Assembly: GCF_003641185.1 (NCBI RefSeq)
Contig: NZ_CP032757.1
Location: 2,914,001 to 2,978,000, forward strand
Source of the DNA: Lactiplantibacillus pentosus
Lineage (GTDB): Bacteria > Bacillota > Bacilli > Lactobacillales > Lactobacillaceae
Length of the DNA: 64,000 nucleotides
Reading direction: 5' to 3'
Part shown: positions 17,077 to 26,406 of the stretch, in pieces
How positions within the stretch are numbered: the stretch's first letter is position 1
Layout of the letters: each line of letters begins with the position of its first letter
Made by a program: the position numbers and the translations under genes
Notes under the pieces: generated by a model
The model's input: the letters and a program-made list of their open reading frames with translations, nothing else
What the model was told of the DNA's origin: nothing
The model's database searches: none

Positions 17077-18081
17077 CTATTCAGCCGGTAATTCAGCTTC
17101 CAAACGGTCAATAATAGCGCGAACGTCATCGGTCGTCTTCGTTTGCATTAATTCGTTGCGCAGTTCAGCTGCGTGGCGCATGCCCCGCACGTAAATCTTA
17201 AAGAAACGTTGGAGCGGTGCGAAGTGTCCCTGTAACCCGAGGCCGATAAATTGGTCGTATAAATCCACCTGATACCGCAGTAGTTCAAGCATTTCACGCG
17301 TTGAGTGCGCCTGTGGTACTGCTTCGAATGCGTATGGATTTTGAAAAATTCCGCGGCCAATCATGATGCCATCCACGCCCGGATGTGCTTGGGCCAACTT
17401 CAAGCCATCTTGATAATTGAGCACATCGCCGTTAATTTGTAGGAGCGTTTCTGGTGCCAAGGTGTCACGCATCTGAACCAGTTGGTCAATCAGCTCATAA
17501 TGCGCGGGCACCTTACTCATTTCCTTCTTAGTCCGCACATGGACGGTCAGGACGGGCACTTGTTGTTTAAGTAAAAATGGAATCCAGGTCTCGTATTCAC
17601 TGACATCTTCAAAACCCAGTCGCGTCTTGACACTGACTGGTAGACCGGCCTGGCGGGCACCTTCAATGACTTCTTTGGCCCGGTCAAAGTGGCGAATCAA
17701 ATCACTACCACTATGGTTCTTAATGACCGCCATGTCTGGACAGCCCATGTTTAAATCAATTGCTTGGTACCCCTGGTTTTTAACTTCAGCCGCTGCTTTT
17801 GAGAAATCAACACCATTATTCCCCCATAGCTGGACGATTGGCCGTGGATTTTCAGATTCGTCCACGTATAAGCGTCCACGTGTCGTAAATTTGGCTTTGG
17901 GGTGAGTGATGCTCAGCGCATTCGTGAATTCGGTATAAAAAACATCTGGTGCCGCCGCACGCATCACCACTCGGCGAAAGACGGACCCCGTCACGGCCTC
18001 CATCGGTGCAAGACTGAAGAACGGCCGGTTAGCGGCGCGCGCCTTAGTGGCAATCTGTTGCCAATATGCCGATTGCGTCAT
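17077..18081 (-). CDS. tRNA-dihydrouridine synthase family protein
   Basis: 334 residues of the Dus family: FMN enzymes that reduce uridines in the D-loop of tRNA with NADPH. FSLAPMEAVTGSVFRR (FMN contacts) opens the TIM barrel. IDLNMGCPDMAVIKNHSGSDL carries the catalytic Cys. VSVKTRLGFED and LQINGDVLNYQDG follow, and GVDGIMIGRGIFQNPY is the phosphate-binding end of the barrel. The C-terminal helical domain binds tRNA. This is probably a second Dus beside a housekeeping DusB elsewhere. Single gene. Confidence 0.88.
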   Translation of the reverse strand: MTQSAYWQQIATKARAANRPFFSLAPMEAVTGSVFRRVVMRAAAPDVFYTEFTNALSITHPKAKFTTRGRLYVDESENPRPIVQLWGNNGVDFSKAAAEVKNQGYQAIDLNMGCPDMAVIKNHSGSDLIRHFDRAKEVIEGARQAGLPVSVKTRLGFEDVSEYETWIPFLLKQQVPVLTVHVRTKKEMSKVPAHYELIDQLVQMRDTLAPETLLQINGDVLNYQDGLKLAQAHPGVDGIMIGRGIFQNPYAFEAVPQAHSTREMLELLRYQVDLYDQFIGLGLQGHFAPLQRFFKIYVRGMRHAAELRNELMQTKTTDDVRAIIDRLEAELPAE

Positions 18082-18188
18082 AGTGACTTCATTCCCTTCT
18101 AAAAATAATCACCTCTTCATAATAGCGATGTTCGGCCCCTAAGTGCAAGTATTTTGGTGCCGCATTCGCCATTCTGACGGCAAAATAA

Positions 18189-18211
18189 AAGCCCGGCCGC
18201 AGCCGGACTTT
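18189..18211 (-). terminator. Terminator of the small membrane protein gene
   Basis: AGTCCGGC/GCCGGGCT stem on the minus strand with a 4-base loop, then TTTTATTTT. Confidence 0.7.
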
Positions 18212-18233
18212 TGAAAAAATAGCTAAACCTTAT

Positions 18234-18431
18234 CTAGTGAATCAAAAATAGTGCCCACACCAGTAGTCCGATGATAAGTACCACGTTCAAGAGTTCCATC
18301 CGCAAATCAGCCAACTTCAGTGAGCTGAATGAGATACCGGCCGTTGTATCCATGTATCGGAAGAAAATCCCACTTAAAACTAAGCCAACTAACAATACAA
18401 ATAGAACCATCATTCCAGTCATCATCATCAC
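18234..18431 (-). CDS. Small membrane protein, 65 residues, unknown function
   Basis: Two hydrophobic helices (GMMVLFVLLVGLVLSGIFF and LLNVVLIIGLLVWALFLI) joined by a short polar stretch. GAGGAG precedes a GTG start, 8 bases away, followed by three Met codons, so the exact start is uncertain by up to four residues. Own terminator. No family recognised. Confidence 0.6.
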   Translation of the reverse strand: MMMMTGMMVLFVLLVGLVLSGIFFRYMDTTAGISFSSLKLADLRMELLNVVLIIGLLVWALFLIH

Positions 18432-18569
18432 AAACTCAACTCCTCATTTGGTAAATATTTGTGGCTTTCTAAAACCATGTTCATAGTAGTCCAGTACCAG
18501 CCTTCAAGCAAGCAATTCCGGCCGAAAAACCGGCGTTCTTAGCGTTTTTTTATTAATCAAAAATAGGCA

Positions 18570-18616
18570 TTCGAAAGCACGAAAAAGCCCTTTCGAAAGC
18601 ATCAAAATTTCGAAAG
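18570..18616. repeat. Triple TTCGAAAG repeat downstream of the LPxTG gene
   Basis: TTCGAAAG occurs at 18570-18577, 18592-18599 and 18609-18616. The middle copy lies in the palindrome CTTTCGAAAG. On the minus strand the region can fold into overlapping hairpins with T-rich tails, so it may be the terminator of the surface protein gene. Its repeated form is unusual. Confidence 0.45.
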
Positions 18617-18715
18617 AACCCTTCGCTAAATTCTAATTCTAGTGAATGATATTGGCGCTTGCTAACATCATTCTAATTGTCGCTCAGTCACACTTGACCG
18701 TGCCCACTCGTTTCA

Positions 18716-20050
18716 TTAATCAGTCGTGTGACGTTTGTTGCTTTGCCGTTTAAAACCAAATAAACTCATCGCCGTTAACAATACAAACCCTAATACCGTT
18801 ACAACTTGATTGGTACGTTCATCAGTTTGTGGCAAAGTTGCAGTCCTAGTTGTGGTCTTAGCTGTACTCGTTGGGTGTGTTGCAATCGGATGCGTTGCGA
18901 CTGGCTTCGTCACAACTGGACTAGTCGTCGTTCTTAAGGCCGACTTTACATGTGGATTAGCCGTTCCTTTAACTTGTGGTTGATCCGTTGAATGCGTCAC
19001 AGTTGGTTGGGGTGCGCCGCCAACTGGTCCATCTGTGTGGTTATTATGGTGACCTGTTGGGTTGGCCGGTGTTTGTCCATTCGAGTTGTTGCCATGCCCA
19101 GTTGATTGGTCGATTGGTGCTTGTCCACCCTTGTCATTACCATGGTCCGTTGTTGGCTTCGCCGGTGTTTGTCCACCTTTACCATCATCAGGGCGGGCGG
19201 GCTGTTTAGCCTCGTTCAGTAATGCCGTTAAGTCACTTTGGGCCGCCGTCCGCTCTTTTTCTGCAGCTCTCACTTCCGCTTTGGCTGAATCGACGTGGTT
19301 GCGTGCCGCTTTAACTGTCGCTTCTGCTTTTTCGACAGCGGCCCGAGGTTTAACCGTATCATGTTCCTTCTTAGCCACGCGATAATCAACCGCAGTCCCG
19401 CTGACTTCAATATCGGCGTTAGCGCGTTCTTCTTTAGCTGCCGTTAAAGCAGTTGTCGCTTTAGTTAACTTGGCTTGTGCCGCCGTCAATGCAGTCTGAG
19501 CCGTCGTTAACTTACCCTTCGCAGCGTCCAAAGCAGCTTGGTTGGCGGCACTATTATCCTTGTCAACTGCCATTTGGGCGGTTTTAACGTTCGCTGTTAA
19601 TTGATCCACAGTTGCCTGGGCAGTTGTAACAGCCGTTTGAGCCGTTGCCTGGTTAGCCGTGGCAGTGTTAACGGCTTGCTTGGCCTTCGTCTGACGTGCA
19701 ACTGCGGTGTCATGCAACGCGGCCATTGCATCTTGAATCTGTTGATTCTTTGCCAAAACGCCATCAGCAGCCACAAGCTCATCTTGAGCTGCTTGAGCAG
19801 CGCTCTTGGCAGCGGTCAAGGCTTGCTTAGCGTTCGTATATGTTTGATCGGCTACGTCTACCCGCGCTTGTGCAGCTTGGACCGCTGAATGGCGGTCGAC
19901 TTGAGCAGCGATTGAATCCGGTGTCTGCGTGCTTTTAGCAGTATAAACAACTGGTTTGGTCGTGATGGCCGCACTGGCAGCGACTCCTTGAGCCATCAAA
20001 CCTCCAGTTAACATCGTCATTCCCATTGCAACTTTTAGTGCCTTTGTCAT
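18716..20050 (-). CDS. LPxTG-anchored surface protein with long Ala-rich coiled coil
   Basis: 444 residues. A signal peptide (MTKALKV, hydrophobic core, cleavage near ASAA) is followed by about 230 residues of Ala/Lys/Gln/Thr-rich heptads (DVADQTYTNAKQALTAAKSA and similar), a long coiled coil. A Gly/Asn/Gln/Pro region with three repeats of the GGQTPA/NGQTPANPTGH type and a Thr-rich wall-spanning stretch follow. The sorting motif LPQTDE with a hydrophobic segment and basic tail ends the protein. Start 20050 is chosen because AAAGGA lies 11 bases upstream. In WCFS1 a surface protein gene sits at this place beside tanR, so a link to tannin exposure is plausible. Confidence 0.85.
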   Translation of the reverse strand: MTKALKVAMGMTMLTGGLMAQGVAASAAITTKPVVYTAKSTQTPDSIAAQVDRHSAVQAAQARVDVADQTYTNAKQALTAAKSAAQAAQDELVAADGVLAKNQQIQDAMAALHDTAVARQTKAKQAVNTATANQATAQTAVTTAQATVDQLTANVKTAQMAVDKDNSAANQAALDAAKGKLTTAQTALTAAQAKLTKATTALTAAKEERANADIEVSGTAVDYRVAKKEHDTVKPRAAVEKAEATVKAARNHVDSAKAEVRAAEKERTAAQSDLTALLNEAKQPARPDDGKGGQTPAKPTTDHGNDKGGQAPIDQSTGHGNNSNGQTPANPTGHHNNHTDGPVGGAPQPTVTHSTDQPQVKGTANPHVKSALRTTTSPVVTKPVATHPIATHPTSTAKTTTRTATLPQTDERTNQVVTVLGFVLLTAMSLFGFKRQSNKRHTTD

Positions 20051-20062
20051 ACGAAAACCCAT

Positions 20063-20477
20063 CCTTTAAAAAAGTATTGACCAACACCTGAATCAATTTC
20101 AGGTATCCCCTTACAGGTCTATTTTCATTGTGCCTGAAGAAAATCTAAATACAAGCAATCCCGAGAGCACGGCGTTTTATTAATCCGCAACCACTGTCAA
20201 ATACCAGTCGGGCCAATTGAAAATATTTATATTTTTTCATGAAAGCGGCCTTTGATCGAGCTTGTCACACCACGGTTATGCACACTAGTCTCAATAATTC
20301 ACAGCCACAAACGTCAATAGCCGCTATCATGCCATCAGAAACCCATTATCGTGAAAAAAATTAACTTATATTTCAATCACCGTAACTTGTCTGCCAAATT
20401 TATCGCAGATTATAACTGTCACATAATTAGGCCGCACTCCACATCGGTGTTAAAATAGAAGCTAACTTAAGGAAAGT
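20063..20477. other. Divergent intergenic region between surface protein and tanR
   Basis: About 415 bases that must hold the promoters of both flanking genes. A partial inverted repeat TTTCAGG/CCTGAAG is seen at 20096-20137. I found no consensus promoter and no clear match to the palindrome upstream of lpdC. Confidence 0.35.
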
Positions 20478-21404
20478 GTGACTGACATGACCATTAATGA
20501 CCTGCAAGCATTTGTGATGGTGTACGATTTACGCCACATTTCGAACGCCGCCGTAGAACTGCATCTCTCGCAATCAGAGCTCTCCAAACGGATGCGCGCC
20601 TTGGAAAACGAACTTAACCTCCAATTAATCGACACGCATAATAAGCGCCGCCTCCAAATTACGCCCGCTGGTGAGACCTTTTATCATCACGCCCACAAAA
20701 TCATCCGCGATTACGAAAACATGATGCACGACCTCGCCCCCAATCGACCGACAATTTCTAAAAACCTGGTGATTGGATCCATTCCGGTCTCGGGCCAATA
20801 TAACATTGCCAAAAAGATTGCCGCTTTTGATAATCAGCACGCCGACGTTGAAATCAAGATCATTGAAGACGAAGGCGACCAAGTCGTGAAACGGCTATCG
20901 GCCGGCGAATTACAAGCCGCCATCATTCGGGACACACAGACCCATCAGCTGCAGCCGACTGATTTTCAAAAGCAACCACTGCTGACCGACGAGTTAAAAA
21001 TCATTTTATCTCGGGACCATCCCCTCGCTAATCGGTCGGTCATTCGCCTTCAAGACCTCGCCAAGCAGAAAATTGCGACGCTTCCACCTGGCTCTGGCGT
21101 TTATGAGCCCATCAATGACCTGTTTGGCCGCCAAGGGTTGACGCCAAACTTCTTCTTTGAAAGTACGCATATTGAAACACTGCTAGGCATGCTGGACGAT
21201 AGCAACGTGACCTTTCTCTTCAAGCAGTCCGTGCTACCATTCATGACTGAACACGTCGTCATGCGTTCACTCGCCGTCCCACTGATTAGTCAACTGAACT
21301 TCGTCTATCCGCAACGCTCAGGTAATCAACTACTGACTGATTTAATCGATTACTTGACGGTAACTGCCCATGGTATCAAGACACAACCAACAATGAAACA
21401 TTAA
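20478..21404 (+). CDS. tanR: LysR-type regulator, probable TanR of the tannin/gallate locus
   Basis: 308 residues. The N-terminal helix-turn-helix (NDLQAFVMVYDLRHISNAAVELHLSQSELSKRMRALE region) is typical of LysR proteins, and residues 90-300 form the effector-binding domain. It is convergent with gacP and sits in the surface protein-regulator-permease-decarboxylase order known from L. plantarum, where the LysR protein TanR activates gallate and tannase genes. The symbol rests on this context and family. Start: GTG at 20478 is 5 bases after AAGG; an in-frame ATG at 20487 is possible. Confidence 0.82.
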   Translation: MTDMTINDLQAFVMVYDLRHISNAAVELHLSQSELSKRMRALENELNLQLIDTHNKRRLQITPAGETFYHHAHKIIRDYENMMHDLAPNRPTISKNLVIGSIPVSGQYNIAKKIAAFDNQHADVEIKIIEDEGDQVVKRLSAGELQAAIIRDTQTHQLQPTDFQKQPLLTDELKIILSRDHPLANRSVIRLQDLAKQKIATLPPGSGVYEPINDLFGRQGLTPNFFFESTHIETLLGMLDDSNVTFLFKQSVLPFMTEHVVMRSLAVPLISQLNFVYPQRSGNQLLTDLIDYLTVTAHGIKTQPTMKH

Positions 21405-21411
21405 TCAACAC

Positions 21412-21464
21412 AAAAAACGCTTTTCAGCTGACCACAATTGGGCCAAATCTGAAAAGCGTTTTTT
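21412..21464. terminator. Bidirectional terminator between tanR and gacP
   Basis: AAAAAACGCTTTTCAG and CTGAAAAGCGTTTTTT arms form a 16-bp stem closing a 20-base loop, serving both convergent genes. Confidence 0.85.
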
Positions 21465-21502
21465 AATCAATTCAATTCTCAATTTTGGTGCTAAACCGTG
21501 GC

Positions 21503-22882
21503 TTATGCCAAACCAACTAAGTGGAACCAGAACATTTCAACGATGGCGACGACGAAGACCACAGCAGTCAACGGAATCCCCAACCGCATGACGTCTTTTT
21601 GCGTATAGCCACCACCGGTATCGGGGTCGCTACCAACTAAGACGGCTAAGTTGTGGAACGGTAAGATGTAATGCAAGTTGGTAACTGAGAAGACCAACAG
21701 CGAAACTGCCAATGGTGAGATTCCCATGTGAGCAGTCGCTGCCACAAACGCAGGGATCGTAATCCCCATAACCGCGATAACGGAACCCATGAACATGTGG
21801 ATAATCATGGCGAAGACCGTAATCACGATTGCTAACAAGTAGATGTTCGTTGGCAAGTTGCTTGGAATCAACGTTTTGGCAATCCAGTTGTTCATCCCGG
21901 TCACGCCACCGACATTCCCGATTGCAATGGCTGAGGTCAAGAAGACCAGCACATTGACGGGAACACCTTCCCATGACTTAGCAGTCAAAATACCACCAAT
22001 AACCGGTAGACTCATCATTAAGGCGACAATCAAGGTCAACCAACCAACATCTAGGCCAGTGATCCCACTGGTTAACCATAGCGCAATCGCAATAACCAAC
22101 CAAACGATCGTCCGGATTTCTTTACCAGTCATGGCGCCGAGTTGAGATTGTTGTTGTTTCAAAGCTTCAACATCAATGTGAACTTCTTGACTAGGCTTGA
22201 ACAAGAATAGGAACAAGAACATCGTCAAGACGGCCGCAATGATCATTGGGACACCCATGTAGACGAAGTAAGACACAAAGTTGACACTTTGACCAGAAGC
22301 TTGAACAGCTAATGGGTTCAAAGACGTATCACCAGTATAGAAGACCCCAGACAGTGGACAGGAAGCCGCAAAGACGGCCAGTCCTAGTTTGGCTAAATCC
22401 CGTTTTGGCATGTTAGCTGTTTCGGCAACCACCGTAATGACCGACATGATCATGAATGCACGTGGCCATGGATGTGGAATCAAGAGCGCTAAGATGAAGG
22501 TTAACGCGAAAATGGAAATCACGATCCCCTTCCAACTGCGCACAAATTTAATAATAAACGCGTATGCGATTCGTTGGCCCAAACCAGATTCGTTAACGGC
22601 ACCGGCAATCAAGTAAGCCCCAATCACGAGCCACATGATCGAACCGGTCCACGCCGACGAGAAGACTTGCTTAGGTGTCGCAACGTTCATAATAATCAGT
22701 AACATCAGGTAAATCCCACCGACATATGCTGGTTGAGCAATCTGGGTCGCCCACCACACAACGGTCATCAGACTAAGTGCCAAGTCCATTTGGCCCTTAG
22801 CAGATAAGCCGGCAATCGGTAGGAAGTAGATAATAGCAAACACAGCGATCCCACTCAAAAAGCCAATCGTTTTCTTGTTCAC
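21503..22882 (-). CDS. gacP: Gallate permease GacP (anion symporter family)
   Basis: 459 residues with 10-12 hydrophobic helices, of the divalent anion:sodium symporter/ArsB-NhaD superfamily. Examples are WLVIGAYLIAGAVNESGLG early and SVIAVMGITIPAFVAATAH late. It lies directly downstream of the gallate decarboxylase on the same strand, the arrangement of lpdC-gacP in L. plantarum, where GacP imports gallate and protocatechuate. Decarboxylation inside and uptake of the acid form a couple that consumes protons. The start is GTG with GAAGGGAG upstream. A terminator hairpin lies between it and lpdC, so it is made by readthrough or from its own promoter. Confidence 0.88.
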   Translation of the reverse strand: MNKKTIGFLSGIAVFAIIYFLPIAGLSAKGQMDLALSLMTVVWWATQIAQPAYVGGIYLMLLIIMNVATPKQVFSSAWTGSIMWLVIGAYLIAGAVNESGLGQRIAYAFIIKFVRSWKGIVISIFALTFILALLIPHPWPRAFMIMSVITVVAETANMPKRDLAKLGLAVFAASCPLSGVFYTGDTSLNPLAVQASGQSVNFVSYFVYMGVPMIIAAVLTMFLFLFLFKPSQEVHIDVEALKQQQSQLGAMTGKEIRTIVWLVIAIALWLTSGITGLDVGWLTLIVALMMSLPVIGGILTAKSWEGVPVNVLVFLTSAIAIGNVGGVTGMNNWIAKTLIPSNLPTNIYLLAIVITVFAMIIHMFMGSVIAVMGITIPAFVAATAHMGISPLAVSLLVFSVTNLHYILPFHNLAVLVGSDPDTGGGYTQKDVMRLGIPLTAVVFVVAIVEMFWFHLVGLA

Positions 22883-22915
22883 GAGTTAAATGCTCCCTTC
22901 ATTTTGACAGTAAAA

Positions 22916-22952
22916 AGCCACCCGACCAGGACGCTTCCGTGGTCTGGCGGCT
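22916..22952 (-). terminator. Hairpin terminator between lpdC and gacP
   Basis: Imperfect stem AGCCACCCGACCA/TGGTCTGGCGGCT (22916-22952) with TTTTTAC on the minus strand. It probably lowers gacP expression relative to lpdC. Confidence 0.65.
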
Positions 22953-23023
22953 CCTCACGTTATTAAAGTTAACTTGTGCGATTCGTTATTGACGGCATAA
23001 CTAGTCGTAGCAAGTATTAAGGT

Positions 23024-24496
23024 TTATTTCAAATACTTTTCCCAGTCATCGACCTTCATGAATTGAGCCCGTTCAAATTGGTCTTTCATATCGAATGGTA
23101 CAGTGCCATCGATAACCAACTTCGAACTCATCCCACGGAAACGAATCGATTTTGGATCGTATTGTGGCCGTTCTGATGGATCCAATGGATGGTTCCGCAT
23201 GCCAGATAAGACCATCAAGTCTTGGTCAGCTTGGAAACGGGTATTCATGGTCCAAATCACATCGTTCATATCAAAAATATCAACGTCTTCATCAACTAAA
23301 ATGACCGTCTTCAATTCCTTGAACGCTGAGAACGCCAATAAGGCTGCTTGCCGTTGAATCCCTTCATCCGCTTCATTATCCTTATGAATCTGCATGATGG
23401 TCATCAACTTACCACCACCAGCCGGCGGATTGTAAACGTTAGTCACTTTGCCAGGAATGGCGCGGTTAACTAACTGTAAGATACTTGCTTCGGTTGGAAT
23501 ACCAGCCATGCTGACATGTTCTTCGGATGGTCCGATAACACTTTGCATGATGGCATTTTCCCGATGCGTTACCGCCGTCACCTTGATGACTTGTAAGGCT
23601 GGGTTAGCATCACCATCATAACCTGGGAATTCAGGCATCGCTTTACCCGTATGGGTGTTGATGTCTTCTTGAATCCGTTCGTTAGGCATGATGTAGCCTT
23701 CCAACGTGTATTCAGAACGTGCAATCGCCTTTTCATCAACGGTAACCCCATCGACTAATTGAACGGCTTGATTCCGAATGGCACCAGCAACCCCTAATTC
23801 GTTGTAACCAAATGGGGTGGTAGGTGGTTCAAAGGTGGCACCAATGGTAATGGCAGGATCCAAACCAATGTTGATCGTGATTGGCATTGGTTTATTGGCC
23901 TTTTCATATTCTTCGGCAAAGGCACCGATATGACGGCCACCAGGCATGATGTAGATTCCGAGCTTGTCCTTGTCTTCAAGAACCATCCGGTGAATCGTAA
24001 CGTCACTCTTGGACTTGTCCATGCTTGAACCGAAGACAACACCGACCGTGATATATGGACCAGCATCTTGTGGCGTATTAGTTGGCGCTGCAACTAACTT
24101 CCGAATATCAAAGCCTTCATCAGTTGACTTGTAAATGACTTCGTGAGCCGGTGCATCCTTTTCAGCGACCGTTTCCGGTGCAACTGGATTTGAAACTGCA
24201 TCGTTAAGATATTGACCTAACGTTTGGTAATCATGATGGAACATCTTACCAACCCGACGACGGCTAGCCATTAAACCAGTCAAGACACGCGTGTCAGGAA
24301 AACCCTTCACGTTGTTGAACATCATTGCTGGACCTTCTTGTGTTGGCCGTTCAACGGTCCCACCAGCACCAATATACCGATAAACACCAGAAAGTTCCGC
24401 ATTTGGATCTACTTCAACGTCGGTTTCATGATAGTTCTTGGGATCATCTTTGATCTCATCAAGTACCCGGCGTAAATCCCATGGTTGTTCTGCCAT
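23024..24496 (-). CDS. lpdC: Gallate decarboxylase catalytic subunit LpdC (UbiD family)
   Basis: 490 residues of the UbiD family of prenylated-FMN decarboxylases. The N-terminus MAEQPWDLRRVLDEIKDDPK and the body (VNPNAELSGVYRY-type start, GPSEEHVSMAGIPTEASIL, ILVDEDVDIFDMNDVIWTMN-type metal and flavin region) match the gallate/protocatechuate enzyme of L. plantarum. It converts gallate to pyrogallol, completing tannin breakdown after tannase. The prenylated flavin comes from LpdB, whose gene is not in this window. AAAGGAG precedes the ATG. An inverted repeat 77 bases upstream may be the activator site. Confidence 0.92.
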   Translation of the reverse strand: MAEQPWDLRRVLDEIKDDPKNYHETDVEVDPNAELSGVYRYIGAGGTVERPTQEGPAMMFNNVKGFPDTRVLTGLMASRRRVGKMFHHDYQTLGQYLNDAVSNPVAPETVAEKDAPAHEVIYKSTDEGFDIRKLVAAPTNTPQDAGPYITVGVVFGSSMDKSKSDVTIHRMVLEDKDKLGIYIMPGGRHIGAFAEEYEKANKPMPITINIGLDPAITIGATFEPPTTPFGYNELGVAGAIRNQAVQLVDGVTVDEKAIARSEYTLEGYIMPNERIQEDINTHTGKAMPEFPGYDGDANPALQVIKVTAVTHRENAIMQSVIGPSEEHVSMAGIPTEASILQLVNRAIPGKVTNVYNPPAGGGKLMTIMQIHKDNEADEGIQRQAALLAFSAFKELKTVILVDEDVDIFDMNDVIWTMNTRFQADQDLMVLSGMRNHPLDPSERPQYDPKSIRFRGMSSKLVIDGTVPFDMKDQFERAQFMKVDDWEKYLK

Positions 24497-24572
24497 TTCA
24501 ATTCATCTCCTTTAAAATTTACAAGACCATCATAATGCCAGACGTAAGCGGGTTCAATTCGGATTCAGCACT

Positions 24573-24599
24573 TGTATTATTCCATTCGTGAATAATACA
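24573..24599. promoter_or_regulatory. Inverted repeat upstream of lpdC, candidate TanR site
   Basis: TGTATTATTC, 7 bases, GAATAATACA: a perfect 10-bp dyad with the T-N11-A core form favoured by LysR proteins. It is about 77 bases before the lpdC start. Not seen elsewhere in the locus by eye. Confidence 0.5.
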
Positions 24600-24739
24600 G
24601 TCAGTGGTGGAGTTTGTTGGGTGGGGATTTAGTTTGTAAAATGGAGATTGGATTGGGCTTTGCTGGGGCCACCAGCTGTGTCGGCCACGCTGATCTGCTG
24701 ATTGTCCCGCAAGACTATTATTGCTTCAATACTCAAAAA

Positions 24740-24781
24740 CCGCATAACGACAATTCATCTGTGTGAATTACCGTTATGCGG
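24740..24781 (-). terminator. Terminator of the 37-residue gene
   Basis: CCGCATAACG..CGTTATGCGG outer stem with inner AATTCA/TGAATT, then TTTTTGAG on the minus strand. Confidence 0.85.
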
Positions 24782-24830
24782 CTCTTTGCTTACCATTATC
24801 ATTGTGAAAATATTAAAACCAATTAGTGTT

Positions 24831-24944
24831 TCATTTAAACCAACGCCGACCCAACTGACGACCGCCTTGGTAGACGGCTAGTACCGCGGCAATCAGCCAA
24901 CTAGCCGTCACTAACGCTTTGAACATTGCACGTCCACGAGTCAT
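24831..24944 (-). CDS. Small single-helix membrane protein, 37 residues
   Basis: ATG at 24944 with AAAGGGTGA 7 bases upstream. The product starts MTRGRAMFKALVTASW, has one hydrophobic helix (ALVTASWLIAAVLAVYQ) and a basic C-terminus (GRQLGRRWFK), and is followed by a strong terminator. Charge pattern and size resemble other short lactobacillal membrane peptides. Function unknown. Confidence 0.55.
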   Translation of the reverse strand: MTRGRAMFKALVTASWLIAAVLAVYQGGRQLGRRWFK

Positions 24945-25013
24945 TGAATCACCCTTTCAGCCGATTGTCCTTAGTGCCCTTTCACATGCAATTCAACGCC
25001 CGATGAACCATCC

Positions 25014-25274
25014 CTAGGCGCTCAAGCGATGGCTTAGTGACAACAATTCGCTCACTAACAAATTCTGTGTTGGTGTCAGCCGCAGTTGCTGGGTGAAGAT
25101 CGTATAAGTGATATAATTCGTCAACTTTTTGAGCAAACTTTCATCTAATTCAGGTGTCGCTTGCAACTGCTGGTGTGCTTTGCAGAGTTCCGCGCGAATC
25201 CCTTCGTTGACCGCGGTTGGTGCCAATTCCTGATACAAATCTTGAATGATACCTTGTGCTTCGCTTTTCATCAT
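25014..25274 (-). CDS. Bacteriocin immunity-like protein (EntA_Immun family)
   Basis: About 86 residues, all-helical by look (EAQGIIQDLYQEL, IRAELCKAHQQL, DESLLKKLTNYITYTIF, LLVSELLSLSHRL). This is the size and layout of four-helix immunity proteins of class IIa bacteriocins. No bacteriocin gene is nearby, so it would be an orphan immunity gene. Start is ATG 25274 or 25271 after AAAGG. Confidence 0.6.
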   Translation of the reverse strand: MMKSEAQGIIQDLYQELAPTAVNEGIRAELCKAHQQLQATPELDESLLKKLTNYITYTIFTQQLRLTPTQNLLVSELLSLSHRLSA

Positions 25275-25466
25275 GCACACCTTTCTTTCAGAAAACTAAC
25301 CACCTTCAGTATAGTCGTCTTGGGGCCAAAAATTAAGGTAATTTTGGTTAAACCTAAACTTCAGGCTAATAGCCAACTGTTGAGACTAGTCATTACCTTC
25401 AGTGTTCAAAAATAACGCGCAATCAGTCATGATTTAAAAGGCTATGTTAACCGTGTTTTATCACGA

Positions 25467-26216
25467 CTACTGGTCAGATTGTGCTGCGGCAACTGCCAAT
25501 CGGATGGCTGGTTCCCGCGCGGCGCCCGTGAAACCGTGGTCGGCGTCAGGTAATCGATGAAGCTGACTCTGTTGATAAACCGCGTGATATTTTTCAGAAG
25601 CCTGTGGTGAAACGACTGCATCCTTGGTCCCATGAATCAAATCAACTGGTCCCGTATACTGCTGAGCGACTTCGTAGATCGGCAGCGTTTGTGCCGTCCG
25701 GAGATAGAATCCGCCAACCTTAAAGCCATCACGAATCGGCAATACCGCTGGAATGTGGCGCGGATCATAAGTCGTCCCCTGTAGCACACCTTTTTGGGCA
25801 TCCGTCTTTAACGTCGCTGCCGGCGCCATCAAGATGAGGTGATCAATTAAGTCTGGATAATAGCCGGCTAACATGCTAGCTACCACTCCGCCCTGCGAAT
25901 GGCCAATCACGACTAATCGTTGATAGTGCAACGTCTGTGCGTAATCTAACACGGCTTTGGCATCCGCGACTTCATTGGGCACGGTCATATCTTGAAAACG
26001 GCCGTCACTGCGACCATGGCCATTGAAGTCGAAACGCAATACCGCTAATCCAGCCGCCAACAAACTTTGCGCGAGTTGTGGCACGATTCGACTCGAGTCA
26101 TAGCCCATATCAGCCGTAAAACCGTGCATCAAGATGACCAGCGTCTGGCTGGCAGCTGCCGGTTTCTCTAGCCGAGCTTGTAACGCCAGCCCATCGCGTT
26201 TAATTTTAAAGTCCAT
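25467..26216 (-). CDS. Alpha/beta hydrolase, possible cinnamoyl/feruloyl esterase-like enzyme
   Basis: 249 residues. HGFTADMG forms the oxyanion region near 30. VIGHSQGGVVAS holds the nucleophile Ser near 107. LIHGTKDAVVSP gives the Asp and DADHGF the His. The motif set and length match the lactobacillal serine esterases that include cinnamoyl esterases. Position in a locus for plant phenolics makes a phenolic ester substrate plausible, but this is inference. There is no signal peptide. Confidence 0.8.
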   Translation of the reverse strand: MDFKIKRDGLALQARLEKPAAASQTLVILMHGFTADMGYDSSRIVPQLAQSLLAAGLAVLRFDFNGHGRSDGRFQDMTVPNEVADAKAVLDYAQTLHYQRLVVIGHSQGGVVASMLAGYYPDLIDHLILMAPAATLKTDAQKGVLQGTTYDPRHIPAVLPIRDGFKVGGFYLRTAQTLPIYEVAQQYTGPVDLIHGTKDAVVSPQASEKYHAVYQQSQLHRLPDADHGFTGAAREPAIRLAVAAAQSDQ

Positions 26217-26361
26217 TCAGATCATCTCGTTTCAACCAAGTTACCCTTACTATAGTTGATTTAGGGCGTCAATCACAACTATTTACCATAGCAAATCACT
26301 GATTAAATGTGTCGTTCAGCTGCTAACTTCCCAGTTGTTTACAAAATAGTTGATTTTCTCC

Positions 26362-26406
26362 TAAAAAAAGATTTTGCAAGCTGGAAGTCAGCTCAGCAAA
26401 ATCTTG
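26362..26406 (-). terminator. Terminator of the pentose-type operon
   Basis: AAGATTTTGC/GCAAAATCTT stem, with a run of seven T on the minus strand, downstream of the DUF4867 gene. Confidence 0.85.
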
